Positions 30,086 to 40,350 of a DNA stretch of 49,837 nt are shown here, piece by piece. This DNA is from Sergeia podlipaevii (taxonomy: Eukaryota > Euglenozoa > Kinetoplastea > Trypanosomatida > Trypanosomatidae): NCBI GenBank assembly GCA_030849805.1, contig JASANZ010002124.1:1-49837 (forward strand), in the 5' to 3' direction. A program made the translations under genes and the position numbers. The notes under the pieces were generated by a model that was not told where the DNA came from, searched no databases, and worked only from the letters and a program-made list of their open reading frames with translations. How positions within the stretch are numbered: position 1 is the first letter of the stretch; each line of letters starts with the position of its first letter.

Positions 30086-31204
30086 TTAGTGCTTGCTAGG
30101 AGGACGCTTCGGGGTTTCCGGCTCGCTCTTCCTCTTGCGAGCGCTGCTGTCACCACGGTTCCTCTGCGAGCCGCCGCCACCTCCGCCGTCGCGTGAGTCT
30201 TCCCTACCACTCTTCGACACTGAATGAGACGGTGAACTAGGCGCAGCGTTGTTACCGCCGTTAGCGTTACGCGACCCGCTGCCTTGCTGCTGCTTGCCGC
30301 CAGATGCCCCGCCGCTTCCATCCTTATCCTTGTTGTTGTATTGTTGGTGCTCATCACCGCCGTTTTCACCAGGCACGCGGCCTGCGACCGTGCGCTCTTT
30401 ACGCCTCCTCACCACCTCGCCGCCCGCCATCATGCCAATAGAATTCTTGTCGACCTGATTGAATGCGCTCATGCCCTCGCCGTCGGCCTTGATCTCGTTG
30501 GCGTCACGCATGTCCGACATGAGCTGCACAAGGAGCATATCAGGATTCCACGTGATATCTTCATCAAGCTCGCGCGCGAGGCACGCCGTGAGGCATGACA
30601 TATCATATTCGCTATGAATCGTCTGTAGCAACTTATCCCAGCTATTCTTAATATCGAGATCTGCAAGGCGAGGCATGGTAGCCTGATAGTTGGTAGGGGC
30701 ATCCGCAATCTGCTTCGAGAGTTTCTCACGCTCCTCCTTGGCGCGGCGCTGCTGCTCCTGCCTCGCTGCTTCGTCCACCTCAGCGTTGATGGTGGGCACG
30801 TTCCCCAGAAGTTGATCCTTGGGGCGCTCCTTCGAAGCATCAAACCAGCCGTTATCCCTTCCTCCGCCGTTACTAGCGCCGCTGTTGTTGTTGTTGTTGT
30901 GAGCGCGGCGGCCAAACTTGGTCGGGCCCCCCGTCTCTCCGGTTTCACCAGTTTGTGACCTCTCTTTGGCGTCCTCCACCTTGGTGTCTGCTGGACGACG
31001 ACTGGATGGGGGTAGCTGCCCCGGCTTCTCCGTGCTTTGGTTGTTCACTGACGATCCATGGGTTGAACCCCGGCGGGAGCGTGACTTCTCTGGGCCCTCA
31101 GTGCCATTGCTTTCTGAAGGACGCCGCTTGGTGCTGGAGGCGGCATTCGACGTGCTCTTCTTTCCTTCTGTGGAATTTCTACGAGGAGATGAGGTGTTTT
31201 TCAT
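30086..31204 (-). CDS. IFT43: IFT43-like intraflagellar transport protein
   Basis: IFT43 is a small subunit of the IFT-A complex that carries retrograde ciliary cargo. The product has 372 residues (ATG 31202-31204). The first 165 residues are Ser/Arg/Glu-rich, with FGRRAHNN (97-104) and DNGWFDA (117-123) resembling the IFT43 N-terminal Arg-Arg...Gly-Trp motif. The core at about 170-232 matches the IFT43 C-terminal pattern: PRLADLDI, then EYDMSCLTACLARELDED followed by ITWNPDMLL, that is a Leu-Thr-x-x-Leu stretch, an acidic turn and a Trp-x-x-Asp-x-Leu segment. The remaining 130 residues are Gly/Ser/Asn/Lys low complexity, longer than usual. The call rests on a short, weakly conserved core. 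Confidence 0.75.
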   Translation of the reverse strand: MKNTSSPRRNSTEGKKSTSNAASSTKRRPSESNGTEGPEKSRSRRGSTHGSSVNNQSTEKPGQLPPSSRRPADTKVEDAKERSQTGETGETGGPTKFGRRAHNNNNNSGASNGGGRDNGWFDASKERPKDQLLGNVPTINAEVDEAARQEQQRRAKEEREKLSKQIADAPTNYQATMPRLADLDIKNSWDKLLQTIHSEYDMSCLTACLARELDEDITWNPDMLLVQLMSDMRDANEIKADGEGMSAFNQVDKNSIGMMAGGEVVRRRKERTVAGRVPGENGGDEHQQYNNKDKDGSGGASGGKQQQGSGSRNANGGNNAAPSSPSHSVSKSGREDSRDGGGGGGSQRNRGDSSARKRKSEPETPKRPPSKH

Positions 31205-32032
31205 TTTTGTCTCACAACGTCTTCTTGTTTCTCAGTGAAATGTAGATTTTTCTGCTTTTTTCTATATTGATAGTTTTTTCTAAAATCTTTTTCCGTAATG
31301 ACAAATGGAAAAAAGAAGAAGAGTGTTTCAGCATATACAAAAAAAAAGGTATCAATACCTATCTGCTGCACGCTTCACACGTATAAGCATATACCCTAAA
31401 CAATCAACCATGTAGAGGGCATTAGTATGTGCGCATGTCGAGAAGTTCTAGTGTCCTCGTCACAACAAAAAATAAAATAGTGATGATGACGAATACCACA
31501 GTGCAGTGGCTCCATTACTTATTTTTCTTTTAATGAAAGGAAAACATTCAGTAAAACAATAATGCTCATAACGAGCAAACATTCAACATATTTTTTTTTT
31601 TTTTAAAGTTCAATTGCCATCCGACTCCTCCCTTTCGGCCACCACCACCACCATCAACCTCCACCGTCACCTTACTTTTCCTTTTTTTAAAAAAAGGAAG
31701 GAGTCAAGGTACAGAGAAAGAATACAACTACGCTCAACAAATACGCAGAAATCGCACACTAGTCAACTATTTTAGAAACAACTAACAACCATATATATAT
31801 ATATATATATGTGTGTAGATATGCCTACCAAAGGAAATATATACCACACAACGCACATGCATCAGATTGCTTATTGTCTTCATCACACCACCAAATTTTT
31901 TTTCATCTATTCCCTGCTTGAGTGTGCGCGTAATTGTTTGTTTTTTTCCCCTCTCCTTTGCTATACTGACGAGCACCATATGCGCGAGCTCCACGCTCTT
32001 ACGCAAGATGACACCCCTGCCCTCCTCCCTGC
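31205..32032. other. Intergenic spacer
   Basis: It contains T14 near 31591-31604, an ACC repeat near 31640-31655, a paired T7/A7 near 31684-31695 and an AT microsatellite near 31791-31811. No gene is seen. Confidence 0.6.
31280..31323 (-). promoter_or_regulatory. Predicted spliced-leader acceptor region for the IFT43-like gene
   Basis: On the minus strand a CTCTTCTTCTTTTTT-type tract (31307-31323) is followed by AGs at 31288-31287 and 31281-31280, about 75-82 nt before the ATG. Confidence 0.4.
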
Positions 32033-32359
32033 CTACTTCGCACGAGCACGCTTCACCCCAGCCTTGGAAGAAATCGGAGCCTTATCAAAATCAGCGTTCT
32101 TCTTGCTGCCCGCAGCGTCCTTCAGCACCGTCACCGACACCACATGCTCGCCGCGCAGGAGGATAAGGCCGAGGTTGCGGGTCGGGCTTAAGCCCTCAGT
32201 CTTCATCTTTCTGGTCTGAGGACGTGTTTCTACGCACTCGCTGATGACTATGTTCATGTGGTTGTCGTAGACAAGGAGACGGCCAGTAATCTCGCGGCCA
32301 TCGTTGACTACAACCCTCAACATCTTATTGATGTTGTTGATCATGTTGTTTTTGCCCAT
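32033..32359 (-). CDS. SmB: Spliceosomal Sm protein SmB
   Basis: Sm proteins form the heptameric ring on U1, U2, U4 and U5 snRNAs (and on the SL RNA in trypanosomatids). The 108-residue product (ATG 32357-32359) has the Sm1 motif from about residue 13 to 43 ([20 protein letters not shown] then [11 protein letters not shown]) and the Sm2 motif [16 protein letters not shown] (64-79). The CVETRP turn after Sm1 and LLRGEHVVS are characteristic of SmB. There is no proline-rich tail, as in other trypanosomatid SmBs; the C-terminus is instead Lys/Ala-rich. Met6 and Met13 are alternative starts but Met1 gives the usual length. Confidence 0.93.
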   Translation of the reverse strand: MGKNNMINNINKMLRVVVNDGREITGRLLVYDNHMNIVISECVETRPQTRKMKTEGLSPTRNLGLILLRGEHVVSVTVLKDAAGSKKNADFDKAPISSKAGVKRARAK

Positions 32360-33150
32360 TTTAAAAAATTAAAAAAAAATTCCTTCCCCGACCTCTTCTC
32401 TTTTCTTTCTTTCTTTTAAACACGTATATATATTAAAATATCTATTGTATCAACAATATTTTGTTGCCTAATCTTTTTGAAAGAAAAATGTCCAGTGAAG
32501 TCAAGGAAAAAGATACCAGCAAAGATACATTTAAAAAAATGGGGAGCAGTAGAAAAAAAAAGAGAGAAAAGATAGATACTATTTAAAGCAGAAGAATAAA
32601 AAGAAAAAAAAGGAAGAAATGTCTGTGAGCTATGAAGAGAAACAGTAAACTCAGTGAAAATAAACTCCTCATATCAATAATATTTTTTTTCTTCGCAAAG
32701 ACAAGAGAAGTACTGCGGAATGCACTCCTCTCATCTTTTTTTTTCTTTGCTTCTTTCGCTGCTGCTGTTCAGATTCATTAATATTTTTGTTGTTTTTGTT
32801 GTTTGTGTTGATTATGCAGTATTATCTCTTTTACACGAGAAATAAATAAATATAGATAAAAAAAAAAGAATAAAATTGCTTCTTAGTACGTGTATTATAA
32901 CTTATCTGCAAAGAGCGCTCGCTCTCTCTCTCTCTCTCTCCCCATCACGCTTCGTTTATTTATATACGCACCTCAATTGTTTTTCTCATTAATTTCTGTT
33001 CTTTTTTTTTTCCTTTCTTGTTTTTACTTACACAGCACTGACAAAAAACCTACAATTTGTATGTCCTTCATATATACGCTTACAATTGCTACTACAAGGG
33101 AGAAAGGAGAAGGAATATATATATATGTAGTTACGAACTCATCCAGCATG
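32360..33150. other. Intergenic spacer with (CT)n
   Basis: This AT-rich spacer has a (CT)n tract at 32922-32940, TTTTTGTTG-type repeats near 32788-32810 and TA runs near 33116-33126. No structured RNA or ORF is convincing. Confidence 0.6.
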
Positions 33151-35952
33151 CTACTTCTTACGCTTCTCTCTCTTCACCCGCTGCTTATCCCTACGCATCT
33201 GCCCCATCGACATGCGATCCAGGTACTTGTTCTTCTTCTTGCCCTGGCCCTTAATGACCTGTGCGCGCATGAGCGTGCGTACACTGAGGCCGCTAGCCTT
33301 CTCACGAGCGCGAGGATCGGCCTTACCCTTATCAATAAGACCACGCAGCATGCGCTGTGCCCTGCGGCGCTTACGACCCATAGCCTCCATGACTTTCTTG
33401 CTAGGACGAGCATTCATCTCACGGAAGCGATTCCGCTGCTCCTCAATTTCCGCAGCCGTCACTGGCAGACTCACCTTGCAGTTGCGCTGCTCATCCTTCA
33501 CGAACCAGTCGGGGAGGTCGTCATCGTCGTTGAAGACGAAGCGGTTCACACTGGCGTCGAGTATGTCGCGGCGCGCACGCGGGTCAAGCATCTTCTGCGC
33601 AATCGCTAGCGTACGAGCGCGGATATCGGGGTCGGTCATAGCAATGGGGATCTCTTCAAAGTCATTGTCCTCCGTGCCCTTCGCTCCCTTCGCGTTGTTC
33701 TTGTTCGTGCGGTTGCGCTTGCGGATCTCCTTGTTATCCTGCATGGTCTGTTTGCGCTGCTGACGCACGAGCTCCTGCGTGGTGAGCTTCCCTAGATCCG
33801 GTACAATCGCTCTCTTGCGACGTGAGTCAGCACGTCCTTGCTTGATCTCCAGGTCGGGACGATCAAATTCGGCATCATGGTCGCTGAGGTCGCTGATATC
33901 GCCGTCGTCGTCAAGGCTAGAAACCTCATCGAGGTCGTCATCTGAGCTGCGGTCCTCAAAGCGAGTGCGCTTAGACTTCTTTCCGTCTGAGAGAGACAGT
34001 GGCGCGGCTGCGTTCATGGTGATCCTCTCCTCGTCCATCACACGCTCCCGCTTCTTCTTATCTCTAAGTTTCTTTTTGTCTTGCTCCTTCGGCTTGGGGA
34101 ATGTTTCGTTAAGCACCTTAGAAATATTCAGGTGATGGCGCTGCCACTTGCTCTGCTTGCCTGCCTCATCAAGATCCGCCTCGTCCTTCGCTGCTTTGGC
34201 GCGCTTCTTTCTCTCAACAGGGGTCAACTGCTCCTCCTCTTCTGCCTCCTCATCGTCGCCATCAAAGCCCTCTTCATAGAGCTTCACACGCGCAGAGCGC
34301 TCACCCTTGATGTAGTTACCGTAGTTGTCCACATCCATGTGATACTCGTCACCCTCCACAAGCTGGGCAGAGACCTCGATGGGATCCTCTGCAGAAATAA
34401 GCCCGGAATCGTCCTCACCTGAAGCGTCACCAAGATCCCAATCCTCTTGAGCGGCGAGGTTGACGGACATGACAGGGTTCAGCGGATCGTTGCCAACGTT
34501 CTCCTGCTCACGCCAGTTCTTATCCATAATGTCGGCCACGTTAATCTCGTTGATGAGGCCAAGCTTCTCGACGGTGAAGGCCTCATCGCCGTCCTCCTCT
34601 CCTTCCGCACCAATGTCCTCGAGCGCTTCCGCGAAGCCGCCCTTGTGATCGAAGCCGTCGGTCTCGGTCATGTGCTCCGAGCTCGTGTTAGGGTCGTAGT
34701 TAATAAGGCCCTTGATCTGCTTGAGCTTACGGTCCACAACCTTCTTCTGCTTCTTCTTTTGTTCCTTGGCTTGCTTCTTGCGAAGAGCAAGCAGCTCACG
34801 AGCAATCTCGGTCACGCCTTCGGCACTATCAAAATCAAAACGTGTCTCACCATCGTCGTCGTCATCGTTCCTGTCCTCATCCTCACCGCTACCCGCGCCA
34901 CCCATGCCGGTGGTGCTATCCGCGTCGCTGCCATCGTCCTCGCCCATGATCGCGTCATCGTCGGTCATGAAGCGCGACTGCTCGCGCAGCAGCTGTTCAC
35001 GCCAGCGGAGCATGCGCTTGAGATCACCAGGGCCAACCTGCTGCAGGTCGCCGCAGAGATACACCAGCTCCTTCTTGGAGCTCTTCGACTTCAAGAACAC
35101 CTTGTCCTCATCCTCGCTGAAGCGAAACTCGTGGTGGTTCTTAATAAAACCCTTTGGGTCAGAGGTGCGAAGAAACTCGGAGAAGTTGGCGACGGGGTGT
35201 GGGACAGTAGCGAACTCATCGTAGCCCTGTGGCACATTGTTTCGTGGTAACGCCAGCACTCCAGACGGTGTGAGCACCTTCTCCTCGCCAACGTCAGAAA
35301 AAACGTTCTGTGCGTTGAACATGCCAGGATCCACCTGCTTTGGTGCCTTATACCCGGCGCACACGACGAAAATTTCTGCTGACTCCATACGTGAAGCGAG
35401 CGGCTTCGTTGCCTCCACCTTCTCAAAAAGCTGCTTGAACACCCAGAGGAGCTTGTGGAAGTCTTGAGAGCGGAACACCTTCGTCACGAACCAACCCCCA
35501 GGCTTCAGCATCGAGCACGCCATCTTGCATGCGGACAGCACCAACGAGTTCTGATCAAATAGATCGCGAGACCACACACCACCAACGTTAGGCGCACCAT
35601 CGTGAATCACGCAATCCACCGGCTCCTTCTTCAGGTAGGTCACAATCATCTTGCGGGTCTTGTTATCGGTAATATCACCGACGAAGGTCTTGCAGCCGCG
35701 GATTGGCGCGATGGGAACAAGATCAACGCCAATAATCTTAGATCCAATAGGCATGTGCTTTGCAGCGACCTGGCACCAACCACCAGGGGCGGCGCACAGA
35801 TCTACCAGCACGCGAGACTTAGCAAGGAAGTCATACTTGCGATTGAGCTGGATAAGCTTAAAGGCGGAACGCGCACGGTAGCCTTGATCCTTCGCAAGGC
35901 GGTAGTATGCGTCAAGACGTGTCTTGGCCTTCTTCTTTGATTTAACACCCAT
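33151..35952 (-). CDS. SPB1: SPB1/FTSJ3-type rRNA 2'-O-ribose methyltransferase
   Basis: SPB1 methylates a ribose in the peptidyl-transferase A-loop of the large-subunit rRNA during nucleolar 60S assembly. The 933-residue product starts at ATG 35950-35952. The N-terminal FtsJ domain has the AdoMet loop DLCAAPGGW (51-59) and the full K-D-K-E catalytic tetrad: Lys32 (SAFKL), Asp118 (IHDGAP), Lys158 (FVTKVF) and Glu193 (SAEIF). Middle regions are Asp/Glu-rich with Lys-rich coiled segments (about 385-420), and the Spb1 C-terminal domain is seen at about 780-920, including FNDDDDLPDWFVKDE and KKVMEAMGRKRRRA. The tail is strongly basic. Size and layout match the eukaryotic family. Confidence 0.96.
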   Translation of the reverse strand: MGVKSKKKAKTRLDAYYRLAKDQGYRARSAFKLIQLNRKYDFLAKSRVLVDLCAAPGGWCQVAAKHMPIGSKIIGVDLVPIAPIRGCKTFVGDITDNKTRKMIVTYLKKEPVDCVIHDGAPNVGGVWSRDLFDQNSLVLSACKMACSMLKPGGWFVTKVFRSQDFHKLLWVFKQLFEKVEATKPLASRMESAEIFVVCAGYKAPKQVDPGMFNAQNVFSDVGEEKVLTPSGVLALPRNNVPQGYDEFATVPHPVANFSEFLRTSDPKGFIKNHHEFRFSEDEDKVFLKSKSSKKELVYLCGDLQQVGPGDLKRMLRWREQLLREQSRFMTDDDAIMGEDDGSDADSTTGMGGAGSGEDEDRNDDDDDGETRFDFDSAEGVTEIARELLALRKKQAKEQKKKQKKVVDRKLKQIKGLINYDPNTSSEHMTETDGFDHKGGFAEALEDIGAEGEEDGDEAFTVEKLGLINEINVADIMDKNWREQENVGNDPLNPVMSVNLAAQEDWDLGDASGEDDSGLISAEDPIEVSAQLVEGDEYHMDVDNYGNYIKGERSARVKLYEEGFDGDDEEAEEEEQLTPVERKKRAKAAKDEADLDEAGKQSKWQRHHLNISKVLNETFPKPKEQDKKKLRDKKKRERVMDEERITMNAAAPLSLSDGKKSKRTRFEDRSSDDDLDEVSSLDDDGDISDLSDHDAEFDRPDLEIKQGRADSRRKRAIVPDLGKLTTQELVRQQRKQTMQDNKEIRKRNRTNKNNAKGAKGTEDNDFEEIPIAMTDPDIRARTLAIAQKMLDPRARRDILDASVNRFVFNDDDDLPDWFVKDEQRNCKVSLPVTAAEIEEQRNRFREMNARPSKKVMEAMGRKRRRAQRMLRGLIDKGKADPRAREKASGLSVRTLMRAQVIKGQGKKKNKYLDRMSMGQMRRDKQRVKREKRKK

Positions 35953-36300
35953 CCTATATATGCAAAAGAAAAAACAATATACGTATAAATGTATATAAAG
36001 ATTCTTTTAAAAATTACTATCTTACTTAAGGAAAGAAAAGAAAAACAGAAATCTATCCTTTCTTCCTTTAAAAAAAAAAAGATTACTAAATGAATAAAGA
36101 AACGGAGGAAAGCAAAAAAAAGTATATATTTACAAAGGTGATACATCATAACAGCATGACCAAACTATAAACAAATAAAACTAAACTTTAGAAACCCATC
36201 GTATTTCCTCGTTCCATTTGCTATTGCCTTCATTATTCAAATCATCTCTTTTGATGCTTCTTCCTCTTCTTTGATTGTAGCTGTACATTCCTTTTTTTTT
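35953..36300. other. Intergenic spacer
   Basis: This is the shortest large spacer, 348 bases. It is AT-rich with an A10 run near 36070 and T9 at the TBC stop. It holds only the predicted SPB1 acceptor. Confidence 0.6.
35954..35974 (-). promoter_or_regulatory. Predicted spliced-leader acceptor for SPB1
   Basis: The minus strand shows a TTTTTTCTTTT tract, then GCATATATAG with AG at 35955-35954, one base before the ATG. An alternative AG follows a second pyrimidine tract near 36030. Confidence 0.35.
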
Positions 36301-37197
36301 TCAATGTGTCTTGACCAGTTGTGGGTACTGTCGCCACATTCGATAAGCATCGGCAAGAATCATCTTTAGCCAATCCGACTGACGCTCCTCGCGCTTCGTA
36401 TTGCGCACGCTTCCCTGCTTGCTTTCAATCTCCTCCTCCTCCTCCTCCGGAAACAGCGCTGACATTGGATTTTTTAACGTAGTCATGATGACATCCAGCG
36501 GTGCATCTACCACTTTCTCACGCAGCGCCACCGCCAAAGCTGCGCACATGTACACATGGAAAGTCACAATTTCCTCTCCGTCGATCGTAAGATAAGTATC
36601 CCAGAGTTGCAGCAACAGCCCCAGCGGCAGCTCCCGCGCAAGCAGGCAGTGGAACCACTGAAAGCATGTGTCCAGTAAGCCAACACCAGACGTCTCAAGA
36701 TGGGTCCACAGCGCCGGGTCCACGGTACACAGCACCGCCTCCAGGTGCTTCGCACACTTCATGATACCAAACTGGCCATGTGTGAAGTTATCTTGCAAGT
36801 AGGAAAGAAGACGCCCGGCGCACCAGTATGTGTCGGCTTCCACCTGAGTCAGAAAGCCATCTGGGAGATCATCGAGTGCGGCATCAAGGCGCTCGCGACT
36901 CCAGGTAGAAACTGTGTATTCGTCCACTATCAAAGAAGACGAGGCAAGTCCTCTGCTGTCTACTGCTGCGCCGTCGTTCCCGCTACCGCCACTACCGGCA
37001 CCAAAGCAAAAAGGATCAAGCGTAGACATACTCATCATATGTTCGTACACTCCACCATACTGGCTATCCGTGTACTGTCCCACTCTCACGGCGTGTTCCA
37101 GATTTTTCTTTCCTCTCCTTCTCCTCTTCATCATCGTCGTCGTTGTCCTCTCCCATTGCTTCCTGACGCCGCTGCTGAGCGCGTTGTCGCAGCGCAT
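36301..37197 (-). CDS. C-terminal part of a frameshifted TBC Rab-GAP
   Basis: This frame carries the second half of a TBC domain. After a Ser/Gly-rich linker it has EADTYWCAGRLLSYLQDN (about residues 117-134), then LEAVLCTVDPALWTHLE and QWFHCLLARELPLGLLLQLWDTYL (about 182-205), the typical C-terminal TBC helices. The catalytic fingers are not here but in the upstream frame (37064-38614). The first ATG (37195-37197) is probably not a true start: the first 40 residues overlap the other frame and are Arg/Lys/Thr low complexity. Read with the upstream frame, it completes one TBC protein resembling TBC1D22. Confidence 0.8.
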   Translation of the reverse strand: MRCDNALSSGVRKQWERTTTTMMKRRRRGKKNLEHAVRVGQYTDSQYGGVYEHMMSMSTLDPFCFGAGSGGSGNDGAAVDSRGLASSSLIVDEYTVSTWSRERLDAALDDLPDGFLTQVEADTYWCAGRLLSYLQDNFTHGQFGIMKCAKHLEAVLCTVDPALWTHLETSGVGLLDTCFQWFHCLLARELPLGLLLQLWDTYLTIDGEEIVTFHVYMCAALAVALREKVVDAPLDVIMTTLKNPMSALFPEEEEEEIESKQGSVRNTKREERQSDWLKMILADAYRMWRQYPQLVKTH

Positions 37198-38614
37198 CTG
37201 TCAGGAACACCTGATAAAAAGAAGACACAATGTCATCAATTCCTTGTACATACCCCACTGCGGGGTGGCGCTGCGACCAAAGAAACAAACACCGTGCCAG
37301 CGAGGCCGCAGTACGTGTGCAGTGAAAAACTGGCGCCTGATGCCGCGGCAAGTCGAGCGCGATCTGGCGAAGAATCGCTTCTTCGTGAGGCGCTAACATG
37401 GCAGCGGCGGTGGCAACAGCGACACCATCGCTGCCTCTGCCACTCTCCCCTACCCCAGCGCTACTACCACTGCCACCCCCACCGCCCCCGCTTGCTATGT
37501 AGGAGCTGCCACTGGAGGAACGTGGCTTATAATAGCCGTCACTACGCCAGTACTGTGTAACATACGCGATATATTGAGCCCGCTTGCGCGCCAGCTCACT
37601 CCTCTGCCGAGACACAGCAGCTGGCGCGTAGTCGGTCAATAGTCGCCACGCCGCCGCTCGCAAGCTCGGTGGTCTGCATCCACCCCACAGCACCGATCGC
37701 AACGTGTTAGGGTCATCACAGGAGCGACCTACACTGACCATCACGGAGGCAGTTGCCGCTACAGTGAAATACTCAGTGGTAGCAGCACTGTGGCTCGTAT
37801 ATGGTGACGAGAGGGACGCAACTGAGGGATTATTGGGCGAAGATACACGTGAGGACCCGGAGACCATCTCAGCATTAGGGGAGATCACCGCTGCAATGGA
37901 CTGCCCCGTAGAACGATAATTCCCCTCCTCCCTTGCAGGCATCGCGAGTGAAGGCGGTGTAGGCGATGCGTGACGGTAGCGCTGCCTCTGCAAAGAGAGT
38001 GGCGGCAGCACACGCAGCACAGGAAAAGTGGTCATGAAATTGACAAACTGTTCTTGCTGATCTGCCTTCATGATTTCCTCCACCTTTAAGAAAGAAAAAG
38101 TGCCCGCAGCAGCAGCACCACCACCGCTTGGTGATGGCGACGAGGAGGAAGAGGCGTGCGCTAAACTGCCAGAGGGCAGCTGAGCCAGCGAGGATAGGCC
38201 TTGTGAGTGAGGATGGAGAGGATGCGGCAATGGAGAGGTCGCGGTGTTAGCACCACCACCTCTGGCAGCAGAAGTGTGAGCGTTACTCAAAAAATCAGGT
38301 CGCTGTGCGGTAGTACTCTTGTCCACAGATGTCTCAAGCGAGTCGTTCCCCTTGACTGCCTCCCTCCTAGCAACTTCAGCTTCAGTGGAATCTTCTTCAG
38401 ACATGACACGAACACGCAAGACAGCTTGACCACGGGCATTATATTCAATAGATCGTTTCAGCATCGTCCCGGCAAAGCGGAAAAGCGTCCCAGGTGGAGC
38501 GCGACGTGCGCGGCCAGGGCCTTTGATATGCTGGTACAGACAAGGCGCAAACAAAACCTCAAACCCTTCCATAGGTGGGTCTCCTGTGATCTGGTACGCT
38601 CTTGGCTCTGTCAT
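37064..38614 (-). CDS. N-terminal part of a frameshifted TBC Rab-GAP
   Basis: TBC proteins stimulate GTP hydrolysis by Rab GTPases in membrane traffic. The start is ATG 38612-38614 (the open frame upstream begins with TTG). Residues 1-75 hold a compact segment, followed by Ser/Pro/Gly-rich linker. The TBC domain begins near residue 300 with SVLWGGCRPPSLRAAAWRLL; the catalytic arginine finger is in IALDLPR and the glutamine finger in GYVQG, so the GAP residues are intact. The frame then runs through an Asp/Glu/Lys linker and stops at 37064-37066, before the rest of the domain, which continues in the neighbouring frame. Going from this frame to the next means skipping one base, so one extra base (or two missing) is implied. 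Confidence 0.82.
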   Translation of the reverse strand: MTEPRAYQITGDPPMEGFEVLFAPCLYQHIKGPGRARRAPPGTLFRFAGTMLKRSIEYNARGQAVLRVRVMSEEDSTEAEVARREAVKGNDSLETSVDKSTTAQRPDFLSNAHTSAARGGGANTATSPLPHPLHPHSQGLSSLAQLPSGSLAHASSSSSPSPSGGGAAAAGTFSFLKVEEIMKADQQEQFVNFMTTFPVLRVLPPLSLQRQRYRHASPTPPSLAMPAREEGNYRSTGQSIAAVISPNAEMVSGSSRVSSPNNPSVASLSSPYTSHSAATTEYFTVAATASVMVSVGRSCDDPNTLRSVLWGGCRPPSLRAAAWRLLTDYAPAAVSRQRSELARKRAQYIAYVTQYWRSDGYYKPRSSSGSSYIASGGGGGGSGSSAGVGESGRGSDGVAVATAAAMLAPHEEAILRQIALDLPRHQAPVFHCTRTAASLARCLFLWSQRHPAVGYVQGIDDIVSSFYQVFLTDALRQRAQQRRQEAMGEDNDDDDEEEKERKEKSGTRRESGTVHG

Positions 38615-40322
38615 GGTGATGGATACAGCACGCAAAGAAGCATGACACGATGATTCTTAACAAAATGTGTTCTTCTGCTATGAAGTATCCCTCAGCGTAC
38701 ACGTATTTCCAAGCAACGCTATAATTCCTTGATTTATCCCTTATGCTCGTATTAATGTATATCTATTTGTGTATTTTTGTTTTTTTTTGCTCACTTTTCC
38801 TTCTTCTTTATGCAACAATAAAAAGCACCGGAATGCCTGCTTAAATTTCTGCAGACGCTACCAAAGATGCAGTAGCGCTGGTGATAATGTGTGTGTACAC
38901 AAACGTCATTCAAAAATGCACAATGCATATTTTTTATTAAAAAGGGAAATAAAGAAAAGGAATTTTTTTTTAAAGTCAAGATTTTTCAAAAAAAAAAAAA
39001 AATGAGAAGTTAGCGGGATGCAAAGAAGAAAAAACGTGACATGGCTACGATACACTTCAAAACCCATTTTTTTTTTTTTAAAGAAGAAAAAGAATCAAAG
39101 TGCAAAGAGAATGGGGTGCCTATTGCGCTGCGCGCTGTCCTCACTCTGTAGGCATCCATCCTTCTAAACAGAAGACAGCTTTTTCTTTCTTTCTCTTGTA
39201 TATTGTTTATTTGTGCATGTGTTGTAGCTACGCGGTCAATTCAACGAAAACAAAAACGTAATGAGAAGGGAAGGAAGGAAAAAAAAAAGAGCCATACACC
39301 ATACGAGGGGAAGGAGCTATTTATTTGACACAGTGAGAGAAAAGGAATAAAAAAAAGAAGAAATAGTCATCACACACATATACACAGCAGAGCAACAGTG
39401 GTTAACAAGAGGTGCCAACAATGAAAAAAAAAAAAAACAATGCCAAAAATATATATATATATATATTCACTAACAAGCAAGTAAACCCGCACACGTATAC
39501 ATATCAAGGACAAAAAAAAAAAAAAATGAATTCTATCGCGCTATCAGACTTCACTGCAAGATATATATATAGTTCGATGGCCGAGGCAAAGTTTTATTTC
39601 ATCTTTAAAAATGCCGAACGAGACACATAAAATAAAAAAAAATGCACACAGCAGGAGAGGAATATATATATCTTATCACGCAGCGTAAAAAAAGATTCCG
39701 CGTTTCCGCTGCTTCGTCCCCATCTCTATCCTTACCTCTTACTCTTCTTGATTTCTGAAATCAAAATAAAGGATAACAATAACAATAGCAATAATAATCA
39801 TAATAATCAGAATTGCATACACCCCGCTTTTCATGCTTCTTTTTCATTACATCAGTAACACAAAATTCATGGGAGGAGAATAAAAGAAAAAAAAAATGCC
39901 CCTGGCAAATGCGGTATCAGGTCATAACGAACGCACATGAGTAGCAACTAGCTCTCTTTCTCTCTCTCTCTCTCTCTCCCGTCTCTTCAGTATATAACAC
40001 AAATTTTCGCAACTATATATTATAAATAGAAAAAAATGAGAGAAAGGCAAGAGGCTTTATAAGGCGATTAAGAAAAAAATAATCCTCGTAATACTGTCGT
40101 ACATCATCGTGTGATCCGTACTGGTAACCTTTCTTTTTTCTTTCCCTTTCGTGCTCTCTAAACGGCCTTCTGCTTTTTTTCGCTCCTTAAAGCTTCAGAT
40201 GGAATTTTAAAAAAAAAAGAGAGAGACTGGCAAATTTGTTCAACGTTGCCAACAAAGAGACACAAGAACGCCCAAAGTGCATACGTAGAAAAACATATGC
40301 AAGTGCTGCATGTGTGTTGCCT

Positions 40323-40350
40323 CCCCCCCCCCCCCCCCACACACACACAC
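40323..40350. repeat. C16 run followed by (AC)6
   Basis: Sixteen consecutive C (40323-40338) run into (AC)6 (40339-40350). On the transcribed strand it is G-rich, and length is likely error-prone in sequencing. Confidence 0.85.

Noticed and set aside
34447..35250. 267-codon open frame on the plus strand inside SPB1
   Set aside because: It lies fully antisense to the well-supported SPB1 gene and has no recognisable domain; such shadows are common opposite GC-rich genes.
37064..37197. Cis-spliced intron joining the two TBC frames
   Set aside because: No GT...AG pair with a suitable tract was apparent in the overlap, and cis-introns are extremely rare in trypanosomatids; a one-base indel explains it.
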